A DNA stretch of 64,000 bases. Origin: Vogesella mureinivorans (GTDB taxonomy: Bacteria; Pseudomonadota; Gammaproteobacteria; Burkholderiales; Chromobacteriaceae). Of the stretch, positions 24,981-33,235 are shown piece by piece. The notes below the pieces were generated by a model. The model made no database searches and was not told where the DNA came from. It was given only the letters and a program-made list of their open reading frames with translations. The stretch is taken from assembly GCF_007644035.1 (NCBI RefSeq), contig NZ_VMTV02000291.1:124001-188000 (forward strand). Reading direction: 5' to 3'. Position numbers and translations under genes: made by a program. Positions within the stretch are counted from its first letter, which is position 1. Each line of letters begins with the position of its first letter.

Positions 24981-25562
24981 TTACGCCTGCGCCATGCCCA
25001 GCAGCAGGCGGATTTGCTGCTTTACCTCGTCCAGCGCGGTACTATCCAGCCGCGCCAGCTGCAGGCTGCCCTGCATGGCGGCAAACACAATGGTGCCCAT
25101 GCCTTCTGGCGTGCCCACGTAGTGCATGGCCCCCGCTACCTGGCCACGGCGCACGATATCCACCGCCCAGGTGCGCATTTCTTCTACAAAACTGGCAGTA
25201 CTCTGGCGCATTTCCGGCGGCAGCGTGTGCAGCTCAGCCGACAAGATGCCGCTGGGGCAGATCTGCTGTTTGTTGTAATAGGTATCCGCCAGGGAAAAGT
25301 AGCGGTCCAGCTGTACCGGCGGCGACAGCTCGGCTTGCGCCTCGACATAGCGGGCAAAACGGCGACGGTAACGCTCGATCAGTGCCACACCCAGGTCGGT
25401 TTTCTTGGGGAAATGGTAGTGGATGGCGGCATTACGCACCCCCAGCTCACCGCTAATGTGTTGATAGCTAAAGGCATTGAACCCGCGCGAGAGCATCAGC
25501 ACCTCGGCCAGGTCCAGGATTTTCTTGCGCGTATCGGTACGGGCATCGGTTTCAGGCTTCAT
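24981..25562 (-). CDS. TetR-family regulator
   Basis: 193 residues. The N-terminal helix-turn-helix reads ILDLAEVLMLSRGFNAFSYQHISGELGVRNAAIHYHFPKKTDL, the usual TetR pattern; the C-terminal ligand domain is diverse. A 16-bp perfect palindrome lies 12 bases before the start, a probable autoregulatory site. The fatty-acyl genes downstream on the same strand are the likely targets. Confidence 0.9.
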   Translation of the reverse strand: MKPETDARTDTRKKILDLAEVLMLSRGFNAFSYQHISGELGVRNAAIHYHFPKKTDLGVALIERYRRRFARYVEAQAELSPPVQLDRYFSLADTYYNKQQICPSGILSAELHTLPPEMRQSTASFVEEMRTWAVDIVRRGQVAGAMHYVGTPEGMGTIVFAAMQGSLQLARLDSTALDEVKQQIRLLLGMAQA

Positions 25563-25574
25563 GCCGCGACTCTA

Positions 25575-25590
25575 CTTACTGGTCAGTAAG
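25575..25590. promoter_or_regulatory. TetR-type operator palindrome
   Basis: CTTACTG-GT-CAGTAAG is a perfect inverted repeat of 16 bases just upstream of the TetR gene and between it and dapF. TTACTGACCAGTAA-like operators are bound by many TetR regulators of lipid metabolism; the link here is inference. Confidence 0.65.
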
Positions 25591-25679
25591 GTGTCAATCT
25601 GGCCACCACCAGCCATGGACAGGCATGCCGAATACGTTATGATGGTGGCCAAATTGCCTGATTACACGCGGTATATTCA

Positions 25680-26510
25680 ATGAAACTCAAGTTCAGCAAA
25701 ATGCACGGCCTGGGCAATGACTTTGTGGTCATTGATGGCGTAAGACAAACCGTCACCCTGACGGCAGACCGCCTGCGCCAGCTGGGAGACCGCCATCTGG
25801 GTATCGGCTTTGACCAGCTGCTGCTGGTAGAAGCCCCGCAGTCGCAAGAAAACGATTTCCGCTACCGCATCTTCAACAACGACGGTAGCGAGGTAGAACA
25901 GTGCGGTAACGGCGCACGCTGCTTTGTGAAATTTGTCACCGAACAGCGCTTGTCCAACAAGCGCGCCATCCGCGTAGAAACCGCCCGTGGCGTGATCGTG
26001 CCCGAGCTGGGCGAAGGCGGCCTCATTACGGTAGACATGGGCGCACCGCGCTTTGCACCGTTGCAAATCCCTTTTGTGGCCGAGGGCGATGCCATCACCC
26101 ACCCGCTGCAAGTGGGTAACGAGTCTATCGACATTACCGTGGTATCCATGGGGAACCCGCACGCCGTGCAGGTAGTCAGCCATGTAGATACCGCACCGGT
26201 CGCCACGCAAGGCCCACTCATCGAACACCACACCCGCTTCCCCGAGCGCGTCAACGCCGGCTTCATGCAGATTGTTGGCCGTAGTGAAATCCGCCTGCGC
26301 GTGTACGAGCGTGGCGCGGGCGAAACCCAGGCCTGCGGCACCGGCGCCTGCGCTGCCGTGGTAGCGGGCATCCGCCGTGGCTTGCTGGACAGCAAGGTGA
26401 CCGTGCACACCCGCGGCGGCAAGCTGCAGATCGAATGGCTGGGCGACGGCCACCCGGTACGCATGACCGGCCCGGCCGTGACGGTATTCACCGGCGAAAT
26501 CGAAGTCTGA
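25680..26510 (+). CDS. dapF: Diaminopimelate epimerase DapF
   Basis: 276 residues. Converts LL- to meso-diaminopimelate for lysine and peptidoglycan. Both catalytic Cys sites are present: EQCGNGARC and [10 protein letters not shown]. It starts [19 protein letters not shown], the invariant N-terminus. A hairpin without a T-run (26526-26546) follows, and then the DUF484 gene, a common arrangement in proteobacteria. Confidence 0.96.
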   Translation: MKLKFSKMHGLGNDFVVIDGVRQTVTLTADRLRQLGDRHLGIGFDQLLLVEAPQSQENDFRYRIFNNDGSEVEQCGNGARCFVKFVTEQRLSNKRAIRVETARGVIVPELGEGGLITVDMGAPRFAPLQIPFVAEGDAITHPLQVGNESIDITVVSMGNPHAVQVVSHVDTAPVATQGPLIEHHTRFPERVNAGFMQIVGRSEIRLRVYERGAGETQACGTGACAAVVAGIRRGLLDSKVTVHTRGGKLQIEWLGDGHPVRMTGPAVTVFTGEIEV

Positions 26511-26604
26511 CCCGGCCAGGGCGCTGCGGCAGATCAATACTGCCGCCGCACCTGGCGTGTAGCGTGCCGTCACCCCCAACACTGTTTTGCAAAGGAGTGC
26601 TGTA

Positions 26605-27237
26605 GTGGAAGCTGATGACGTACTGGCCTATCTGGATGCCAACCCGGACTTTCTGTCCAGCCACGCCCTGCGCTATGGATTAAAACCGGTACAAGACCGC
26701 GTGGTCTCGTTTGCCGACCGCCAACTGCTGGACCTGAAAGACCGCAACCGCCAGCTGGAAGCACGCATGACGCAGCTGGTACGCCACGGCGAGCAAAACG
26801 ACCAGACCCTGGCACGCACGCACAAGCTGAGCCTGGCCCTGATGAAAGCCGGCAGCGTGGACGAGGTGCACAGCGCCATCCTGCACGTATTTGCCGAGCA
26901 TTTTGGTCTAAACCGCGTAGCCGTACGGCTGTGGCACGACGCCGCCGCCGACACCGGGCTGTACAACGCCCGCCAGGACGTACGCCTGCTGGCAGGCAAC
27001 CTGTCCGCGCCCTATTGCGGCCCGTACGCCAACGACGAAATCATCAGCTGGTTCCCCGCCGTGCCGGTGCTGCAGTCGTTTGCCCAGCTGGCCTTGCGCG
27101 AAGGCACCGAGCCGTTCGGCATGGTAGTCATTGCCAGCGACGACGCCCAGCGCTTTACCTTTGACATGCAAACCCACTACCTGGCGCAAATGGGCGAGCT
27201 GATCTCGCTGGCCATGCTGCGCGCCCTGAAAGCATGA
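26605..27237 (+). CDS. DUF484 family protein (GAF-like)
   Basis: 210 residues from a GTG at 26605, with AAAGGAG 7 bases upstream. DUF484 proteins have an N-terminal helical part (VLAYLDANPDFLSSHA is the family start; LDLKDRNRQLEARMTQLVRHG) and a GAF-like C-terminal sheet. They usually sit between dapF and xerC. Here xerC is missing and a membrane protein gene follows, overlapped by 4 bases (ATGA). Confidence 0.85.
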   Translation: MEADDVLAYLDANPDFLSSHALRYGLKPVQDRVVSFADRQLLDLKDRNRQLEARMTQLVRHGEQNDQTLARTHKLSLALMKAGSVDEVHSAILHVFAEHFGLNRVAVRLWHDAAADTGLYNARQDVRLLAGNLSAPYCGPYANDEIISWFPAVPVLQSFAQLALREGTEPFGMVVIASDDAQRFTFDMQTHYLAQMGELISLAMLRALKA

Positions 27238-27797
27238 GCCCCACCCTGTCCAGCGCACTGCTGCTGTTACCCCTGGTGCTGTACACCCTGCACGCGCTGT
27301 GGCGGCTTATCGCCAGCGACAGCCTGCCAGCGGTGTTGAGCTTTGCCCTGGCCTACCTGGTGCTGGGCCTACTGTGCCGCCTGGCCCTGCCTACCTTGCC
27401 CATGGTGCCGGTCTGGCTGCCTTTTCTCTACCCTTATGCCTGGGCTGGCGTGGGGGCGCTGCTGCTGGCACTGGCTACGCTGAAGGTTGGCCGCAGCGGG
27501 CTGCGGCTGGAAGGCATACCGCCGATATTGAGCATCTATGTGCTATCCCAGCTGTGCATGCATGCTGGCGTACTGCTGCTTACGCCGCTACTGTCCGGCC
27601 GCCCGGCGCAGGCCTACACCATGCTGCCACCCCTGGTCGCCACTGGCGCCTACCTGATCTACCGCCTGTGCCTGAAACTGTGCCGCGGCCAACACGGCTT
27701 TTCCTGGCTAGCCGTCGTCGCCTCCACGCTGGCAGCACCACTGCTACTGGGCTGGATGGCAGAGCTAAGCGTACCGCTGATGCTGCGGCATTTCTGA
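27234..27797 (+). CDS. Multi-pass membrane protein of unknown function (187 aa)
   Basis: About six predicted transmembrane helices: LLLLPLVLYTLHALW, LSFALAYLVLGLL, WLPFLYPYAWAGVGALLLAL, SIYVLSQLCMHAGVLLL, MLPPLVATGAYLIY and AAPLLLGWMA. I recognise no family. It is coupled to the DUF484 gene and followed by a very strong bidirectional terminator. Confidence 0.6.
   Translation: MSPTLSSALLLLPLVLYTLHALWRLIASDSLPAVLSFALAYLVLGLLCRLALPTLPMVPVWLPFLYPYAWAGVGALLLALATLKVGRSGLRLEGIPPILSIYVLSQLCMHAGVLLLTPLLSGRPAQAYTMLPPLVATGAYLIYRLCLKLCRGQHGFSWLAVVASTLAAPLLLGWMAELSVPLMLRHF
27483..27495 (-). repeat. DUS-like 13-mer inside the membrane-protein gene
   Basis: AAGGTTGGCCGCA on plus; in frame it encodes Lys-Val-Gly-Arg, so the repeat is accommodated within coding sequence. 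Confidence 0.7.
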
Positions 27798-27808
27798 TAC
27801 CGCTAGCC

Positions 27809-27847
27809 GCCATGAAAAAACCCGCTTTTGGCGGGTTTTTTCATGGC
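27809..27847. terminator. Bidirectional intrinsic terminator with a 17-bp perfect stem
   Basis: Left arm 27809-27825 and right arm 27831-27847 are perfectly complementary with a 5-base loop. Each arm holds ACCCGC/GCGGGT and a run of six A or T. It serves both the membrane-protein gene (plus) and the OsmC gene (minus). Confidence 0.9.
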
Positions 27848-27869
27848 TTTGCACACATCGCAAGCGGGG

Positions 27870-28319
27870 TCAGGCCGGGGCTTTCAACACACTGCCATCG
27901 GCGTCCAGTACGGTCAGGCTTACCGGAATCGCAGCGGCCACACTTTGCGTTACCGTGCAGAAGTCTTCAAAGGTATCCAGCAGGCGTGCCAGCTGCGCCT
28001 GGCCAGCTGCCGGCGTACCGCAGCGTAACGTTACCGTCATACCCAGCACGCGCAGGCGGTTTTGCGCATTGCGGCCAACCTCGGCACTGGCCTCGCAGCT
28101 GAGCGGTTCCAGGTTGATGCGGTACTTGCGGGCAGCAAACAGCAGGCTGGCACTCAGGCAATTGGCCACCGCGCCCACCAGCAGCTGCGATGGCGAGGGG
28201 CCGGTATCGCTACCCAGCGGGGCCGGCTCGTCTGTCACCAGGGTATGGCCGCCATCAAAATGGTTGTCGAAGCGGTAGTTTTCCAGCTGTGTCAGCGTGA
28301 CACGGGCATTGGCGGACAT
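27870..28319 (-). CDS. OsmC-family protein
   Basis: 149 residues. OsmC/Ohr proteins reduce organic hydroperoxides using two Cys. The block GPSPSQLLVGAVANCLSASLL carries the first Cys, and FEDFCTVTQSV the second, the order of the OsmC subgroup. AAGGAGA is correctly placed before the ATG. Confidence 0.88.
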   Translation of the reverse strand: MSANARVTLTQLENYRFDNHFDGGHTLVTDEPAPLGSDTGPSPSQLLVGAVANCLSASLLFAARKYRINLEPLSCEASAEVGRNAQNRLRVLGMTVTLRCGTPAAGQAQLARLLDTFEDFCTVTQSVAAAIPVSLTVLDADGSVLKAPA

Positions 28320-28332
28320 GTGCTCTCCTTGC

Positions 28333-29349
28333 TTACAGCGTGCGCCCCACTACGGCCGCCAGTGGCCGTAGCGTCGCCAGCAGTTCATCCAGCGCATCAG
28401 GCGTGATGGCTTGTTCGGCATCGCACCAGGCTTGTTGCGGGTCGTTGTGCACTTCCAGCAATAGACCATCAGCACCCGCGGCAATGGCAGCGCAGGCCAG
28501 CGGCGCCACCAGGCTAGCGCGCCCGCCGGCATGGCTGGGGTCCACCAGCACCGGCAGGTGGGTTTCGCGCTTCAACAGCGGGATGGCGCTGATATCCAGC
28601 GCATGGCGGCTGGCGGTATCAAAGCTGCGGATACCGCGCTCGCAAAAGACGATATTGTGGTTGCCGCCCACCGCGATGTACTCGGCAGCCATCAGCCACT
28701 CGCTCAGGGTAGACGCCACACCACGGTGCAGCAGCACCGGTTTGTTGATGCGGCCAACCTCTTTCAGCAGCTCGGCGTTTTGCATATTGCGCGGGCCGAT
28801 CTGGATCACGTCTACGTCGTATTCCAGAAAGGTATCCAGCTGGCGCACATCCAGCAGCTCGCTCACCATGGGCATGGCCTGGCTGCGCGCCGCCTGCTGC
28901 AAATACCCCAACCCCGCCTCGCCTACGCCCTGAAAAGCATACGGGCTGGTGCGCGGCTTGTAGGCACCGCCACGCAGCAGGCCCACACCGCTGTGGCGCA
29001 GGCGGGCAGCCAGCGCCTGCATCTGCTCTGCGCTTTCTATGGCGCTCGGCCCGGCTATCAGCTGGATGGCGCTGCCGCCCAGCTGCACGCCGCGTACCGA
29101 CACCACGCTGTTGTCCGGCTTTACCTCGCGCGAGACGATGCGGTAGTCCTTCAGCACGCGGATGGCACGCTCCACGCCGGGCATGGTTTCAAACATGTCG
29201 GCAGACAGCACGCGCTCGTCACCCACGGCACCGATAATGGTGCGCTCGGTGCCACGCGACAGGTGTTCGGCCAAACCGGCAGCGCGAATCTTGGCCACCA
29301 CCGCATCGATATGGGCGGGGTTGGCCCGGCCGTGCATTACGATAATCAT
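28333..29349 (-). CDS. Type I-beta DAHP synthase-like protein with an altered metal site
   Basis: 338 residues. The N-terminal ferredoxin-like domain is followed by the TIM-barrel of the AroF/Thermotoga-type enzymes, which join phosphoenolpyruvate and erythrose 4-phosphate to start aromatic synthesis. The barrel keeps LRGGAYKPRTSPYAFQG, DPSHAGGR and LLLEVHNDP. But the invariant GPC segment reads AGPS (Ser at residue 102, where the Thermotoga enzyme has its metal-binding Cys102), and KPVLLKRG reads KPVLLHRG. It may be a divergent, possibly inactive or altered enzyme. It lies near pheA. Confidence 0.8.
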   Translation of the reverse strand: MIIVMHGRANPAHIDAVVAKIRAAGLAEHLSRGTERTIIGAVGDERVLSADMFETMPGVERAIRVLKDYRIVSREVKPDNSVVSVRGVQLGGSAIQLIAGPSAIESAEQMQALAARLRHSGVGLLRGGAYKPRTSPYAFQGVGEAGLGYLQQAARSQAMPMVSELLDVRQLDTFLEYDVDVIQIGPRNMQNAELLKEVGRINKPVLLHRGVASTLSEWLMAAEYIAVGGNHNIVFCERGIRSFDTASRHALDISAIPLLKRETHLPVLVDPSHAGGRASLVAPLACAAIAAGADGLLLEVHNDPQQAWCDAEQAITPDALDELLATLRPLAAVVGRTL

Positions 29350-29361
29350 GCCGCGCTCCGG

Positions 29362-29949
29362 CTAGATGTGGTCATGCGACAGCCACTTGCCATCCGGTGC
29401 GCCGCGATGCTGATTCATGGCGTCCAGCAGCTCGGGCAGCGTATCGGCCACCACAAACAGCGCCAGATGGCTTTCGCGCACAAAGCCTTCGGCCACCGCG
29501 TGCTTCACCATAGCCAGCAGCGGGTCGAAGAAACCCTCGATATTCAGCAGGCCGATGGGCTTGCAGTGCACCGACAGCTGCGCCCAGGTCAGCATTTCGA
29601 ACAGCTCGTCGTAGGTGCCAAAGCCACCCGGCAGCGCAATGAAGCCGCCGGACAGGTCTTCCATCAGCGCCTTGCGCTCGTGCATGGTTTGCGTGACATG
29701 CAGCTCGGACAGGCCGTGGTGCGCGACTTCTTTTTCTTTCAAAAAGCCCGGAATCACGCCCACCACACGGCCACCAGCGGCCAGCGCCGCGTCGGCGGCT
29801 TCGCCCATCAGGCCGATATTGCCACCGCCGTAAACCAGGGTAATGGCACGGGCGGCCAGGGTACGGCCCAGCTCTTGCGCGGCATGGGTATAAGCCGGGC
29901 GGGTGCCGCTATTGGAACCGCAGAACAGACAAACAGACTGGATGCTCAT
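29362..29949 (-). CDS. LOG-family protein (cytokinin riboside phosphate phosphoribohydrolase-like)
   Basis: 195 residues with the LOG signature PGGFGTYDELFEMLTW and the nucleotide-binding GGGNIGLMG. LOG proteins cleave the ribose 5'-phosphate from cytokinin nucleotides or hydrolyse AMP-like nucleotides; in bacteria the role is often nucleotide turnover. The start is the ATG at 29949. It lies between the DAHP synthase-like gene and pheA on the same strand. Confidence 0.88.
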   Translation of the reverse strand: MSIQSVCLFCGSNSGTRPAYTHAAQELGRTLAARAITLVYGGGNIGLMGEAADAALAAGGRVVGVIPGFLKEKEVAHHGLSELHVTQTMHERKALMEDLSGGFIALPGGFGTYDELFEMLTWAQLSVHCKPIGLLNIEGFFDPLLAMVKHAVAEGFVRESHLALFVVADTLPELLDAMNQHRGAPDGKWLSHDHI

Positions 29950-29989
29950 GAGATGCTTTCTATCGGGCTGCCTGCCGGCAGCCCAGTCA

Positions 29990-31063
29990 TTACAGTACGG
30001 CTTGCGGGTAGGCGCCCAGCACTTTGACAAAAGACGTGCGCTCGCCCAGGCCTTTCAGTGCCTGCGCGATATTGTCGTTGCTGTGGTGGCCTTCCATATC
30101 GATAAAGAACACGTAGTCCCACAGCCCCGCGCGCGACGGGCGCGACTCGAACTTGGTCATGGATACGCCGTTGGCCGCCAGTGGCTCCAGCAGCGAGTGC
30201 ACCGCGCCCGGGCGGTTTGGCGCCGAGACAATAATGGAGGTTTTGTCCTGTGCGGTCTGCCCCACTTCCTGATGGCCCAGCACCAGAAAACGCGTGGTGT
30301 TATTAGGCTCGTCTTCGATGTTCTCGGCCAGCTTGGCCAGGCTGTAGCGCTCGGCCGCGGCCTGGCCGGCGATAGCGGCGCAGTCGGCGTCCTCTGCGGC
30401 CAACCTGGCGGCTTCGGCATTACTGGCTACCGAAATGCGCTCTACATGGGCCGGCAGGTTTTTGTTCAGCCACTCGTGGCACTGTGCCAGCGCCTGGGCG
30501 TGGGCGTACACCCGGCGGATACCATCCATTGCGGGGGCATTGCGCAGCAGGTGGTGGTGGATGCGCAGTACTACTTCGCCGCAAATCTTCAGCGGTGTGC
30601 TCACCATCAGGTCCAGCGTGCGGCCCACGGCGCCTTCGGTGGAGTTTTCTACCGGTGCCACCACGTAGTCCAGCTGGCGCGACTCTACCAGGCGGAAGGC
30701 TTCGTCGATCGAGCTGCAGGCCACGGTGCGGGCGGCATGGCCAAAGTGCTTGAGCGTGGCCAGCTGGGTAAAGCTGCCTTCCGGCCCCAGGTAGGCAATG
30801 GACAGCGGCTTTTCCAGCGCCAGGCATTCGGACATGATTTCGCGAAACAGGCGCGCCACGGACTCGCCCGGCAGCGGGCCGGGGTTCAGCGCCTTGATGC
30901 GGCGCAGCACCTGCGCTTCGCGCTCGGGGCGGTAGATAATGCCGCCGCCCTTGATTTCGCCGATGTCGCGCGCGTGCTGCGCACGCTGGTTAAGAAGATG
31001 CAGGATGTCGACGTCGATCTGGTCGATAGCGTCACGATGGAGCTTGAGGAGGTCTTCAGACAC
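29990..31063 (-). CDS. pheA: P-protein PheA: chorismate mutase / prephenate dehydratase
   Basis: 357 residues in three parts. The AroQ chorismate mutase is at residues 1-85 (HRDAIDQIDVDILHLLNQR...). The prephenate dehydratase domain has the motif ENSTEGAVGRTLD and TTRFLVLG. The C-terminal ACT domain for Phe feedback has NRPGAVHSLLEPL and FESRP. It converts chorismate to phenylpyruvate. It is preceded on the same strand by an O-methyltransferase-like gene, ending 3 bases before it. Confidence 0.95.
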   Translation of the reverse strand: MSEDLLKLHRDAIDQIDVDILHLLNQRAQHARDIGEIKGGGIIYRPEREAQVLRRIKALNPGPLPGESVARLFREIMSECLALEKPLSIAYLGPEGSFTQLATLKHFGHAARTVACSSIDEAFRLVESRQLDYVVAPVENSTEGAVGRTLDLMVSTPLKICGEVVLRIHHHLLRNAPAMDGIRRVYAHAQALAQCHEWLNKNLPAHVERISVASNAEAARLAAEDADCAAIAGQAAAERYSLAKLAENIEDEPNNTTRFLVLGHQEVGQTAQDKTSIIVSAPNRPGAVHSLLEPLAANGVSMTKFESRPSRAGLWDYVFFIDMEGHHSNDNIAQALKGLGERTSFVKVLGAYPQAVL

Positions 31064-31066
31064 GAT

Positions 31067-31657
31067 TCAGAGGTCTTTCAGGATGACAAATTGGCCTTTT
31101 CCGATAGGATAAGTTTCCGCGAGATAGCCATGTGTCGCAAGCACTGCCGCAATAAAATCCGCGCACTCGGCAGCGTGCGACAGGGCATTATCCATCACCA
31201 CCAGCCCGCCTGGCGCCAGAATGCGGGTAATTTCCGGCCAATAACCTTGATATCTTGCGCGATCGGCGTCCAGAAACAGCAAATCCACCGACTCGTCATT
31301 GGCGTCAGCCAGCAAGGAAAACGCATCGCCAGTACGCAGGCTCACTACATCGTGCAGGCCAAAGGCATCCAGCGTGGCACGCGCCAGCGCGGTTTTGTGT
31401 GCCGAGCTGTCTACTGTCAGCACGCTACCCTTGTGTGCCTTGGCTGCCAGCCCCAGCCACACGGTAGAAAACCCGTTGCTGGTGCCGATTTCCAGCACGG
31501 TACGCGCGCGGCGGCTGCGGGATAGCTGGTAGAGGAATTTGCCGGTGTCCGGCGTGATGTTCAAGCGCTTTTCGCGCCGCTCGCTGTGGCTGGCGTCAAA
31601 GTGCTCGCCCTCCTGCCACAGCTGTTGCAAACGCTGCAGTATCGATGGTGTCAGCAT
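31067..31657 (-). CDS. SAM-dependent O-methyltransferase-like protein
   Basis: 196 residues of the O-methyltransferase family 3 (catechol/CCoAOMT) type: VLEIGTSNGFSTVWLGLAAK (motif I), VDSS, then SVDLLFLDADRARY and GGLVVMDNALSH. Many members of this group in bacteria have unknown small-molecule substrates. It lies immediately upstream of pheA on the same strand and may share its promoter. Confidence 0.85.
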   Translation of the reverse strand: MLTPSILQRLQQLWQEGEHFDASHSERREKRLNITPDTGKFLYQLSRSRRARTVLEIGTSNGFSTVWLGLAAKAHKGSVLTVDSSAHKTALARATLDAFGLHDVVSLRTGDAFSLLADANDESVDLLFLDADRARYQGYWPEITRILAPGGLVVMDNALSHAAECADFIAAVLATHGYLAETYPIGKGQFVILKDL

Positions 31658-31722
31658 GGCCCACCCCTTTCATTAAGCATACCCGCCTAGTGTAAGGGCA
31701 AAGCCACGGCTGTGCAGCGCCA

Positions 31723-31836
31723 TCAGAAGCAGCTGGCGATGGTATTACCCAGGCCCACGATAAAAGCGGGCCGGCCATACGCCCACAAACCCAGCAACAG
31801 TACCGTGAACAGGCCGGCGGCCAACAGCAGCCTCAT
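31723..31836 (-). CDS. Small membrane peptide coupled to the MFS gene (37 aa)
   Basis: MRLLLAAGLFTVLLLGLWAYGRP and a 14-residue tail make one transmembrane helix. Its ATG overlaps the MFS stop (ATGA), so it would be translated by coupling. The coding case rests on that overlap and the membrane composition; no family is recognised. Confidence 0.4.
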   Translation of the reverse strand: MRLLLAAGLFTVLLLGLWAYGRPAFIVGLGNTIASCF

Positions 31837-33050
31837 GCCTGCGCCCCGGCCACCGCCACCGGCACTTCTTTTACCGGCAGGTTGGCCGCAGCAGCCATCA
31901 AACCCAGTGCGATGGCCATGCCCCACACGATGTCGTAGCTACCGGTGCGGTCATAAATCAGCCCGCCCAGCCACACGCCCAGAAAGCTGCCCACCTGGTG
32001 CGAGAAAAACACCGCGCCCGACAGCATGCCCAGGTTACGCACGCCAAACAGGCTGACAATCACCCCGTTGGTCAGCGGCACGGTAGACAGCCACAAGAAG
32101 CCGATAGCTGCAGCAAACAGCCCCACCGATACGCTGGAAAGCGGCGCCAGCAGGAAAGCCACAATCACCACGCTGCGGGCAAAGTAAATACCCGCCAGCA
32201 AATATGGCTTGGGGTAGCGCCCGCCCAGCTTGCCTGCGGTGTAGGTGCCACCGATATTGAACAGGCCAATCAGCGCCAGCGCCATGCTGGCCACGCCACC
32301 GGCCAGGCCGTGGTCGCGCAGATAGGCGGGCAAGTGCACACCGATGAACACCACCTGGAAACCACACACGAAATAGCCGGCCATCAGCAAGCGAAACGAG
32401 CGCTGCTGCCAGGCCTGGGCAAACGACGCCACCATCCCCTGCCAGATGCTGCCGGTGGCCGCCGGCACCGGCGGTGCATCGCGGTAGGCGCGCGCCATCG
32501 GGGCAGCCAACGGCAACAGCGCCGCCGCCATGCCCGCCAGAATCAGCAAGGCTGGCACCCAGCCCAGGCTATCAATCAGCCCGCGCTCGATAGGCACCAT
32601 CATGAACTGGCCAAACGAGCCGGCCGCGGCGGTGATGCCCATGGCGCTGGAGCGCTGCGCATCTGGCACGGCGCGCACAATCACGCAAAACACCACGCTA
32701 TAGGTGGTACAGGATAGCGCCAGCCCCAGCAGCAAGCCGGCCGAGCCGGACAGCAGCCAGCCGGTGTTGGACACCGTCATCAGCACCAGGCCCAATATGT
32801 ACAGCACACCACCGGCCAACAGCACCTTGCCCGGCCCGTGACGGTCGGCAAAGGCCCCGGCAAACGGCTGGGTCGCGCCCCACACCAGGTTTTGCAGCCC
32901 CAGCGCCAGGGCAAAAGTCTCGCGCGTCCAGCCAAAGGCCTGTGTCATGGGCGGCAGAAAAAACCCGAAACCATGGCGCACGCCCATGCTGATCGACACG
33001 ATCGCACCCGCAGCCAGCAATAACAGGGTGAGTGGGGATAAGGTACGCAT
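31833..33050 (-). CDS. Major facilitator superfamily transporter
   Basis: 405 residues, 12 helices. The helix 2-3 loop reads AGAFADRHGPGKVLL. The monocarboxylate/oxalate-formate-type character is suggested by VRHGFGFFLPPM and QPFAGAFAD. The ATG at 33050 is favoured over that at 33056 because GGAG has proper spacing only for the former. Substrate unknown. Confidence 0.85.
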   Translation of the reverse strand: MRTLSPLTLLLLAAGAIVSISMGVRHGFGFFLPPMTQAFGWTRETFALALGLQNLVWGATQPFAGAFADRHGPGKVLLAGGVLYILGLVLMTVSNTGWLLSGSAGLLLGLALSCTTYSVVFCVIVRAVPDAQRSSAMGITAAAGSFGQFMMVPIERGLIDSLGWVPALLILAGMAAALLPLAAPMARAYRDAPPVPAATGSIWQGMVASFAQAWQQRSFRLLMAGYFVCGFQVVFIGVHLPAYLRDHGLAGGVASMALALIGLFNIGGTYTAGKLGGRYPKPYLLAGIYFARSVVIVAFLLAPLSSVSVGLFAAAIGFLWLSTVPLTNGVIVSLFGVRNLGMLSGAVFFSHQVGSFLGVWLGGLIYDRTGSYDIVWGMAIALGLMAAAANLPVKEVPVAVAGAQA

Positions 33051-33162
33051 GGGCATTCTCCGTAAGGGTAGCCAACATCATGCGACACAATGCCGCAGCA
33101 AAGCCAGCCAAGCGGCGCAAACAGTCTTGTCTGCGCAGTGAACAACGGTGCTAATGGCAAAC

Positions 33163-33192
33163 AAAAACCCCTTCCTGACGGGAAGGGGTTTT
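33163..33192 (-). terminator. Intrinsic terminator of serC
   Basis: 12-bp perfect stem AAAACCCCTTCC / GGAAGGGGTTTT with a 5-base loop. A/T tracts on both sides make it work on the minus strand. Confidence 0.85.
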
Positions 33193-33214
33193 GCTTTTGC
33201 GGGCTGCACCGGCG

Positions 33215-33227
33215 TGCGGCCAACCTT
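33215..33227 (+). repeat. DUS-like 13-mer downstream of serC
   Basis: TGCGGCCAACCTT between the serC stop (33236) and its terminator. Confidence 0.7.
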
Positions 33228-33235
33228 TGGCACGA

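Noticed and set aside
28531-30027. 498-codon plus-strand frame
   Set aside because: Opposes the DAHP synthase-like and LOG genes, which have full motifs; no homology or signal.
29903-31525. 540-codon plus-strand frame
   Set aside because: Antisense of pheA and the methyltransferase; no motif.
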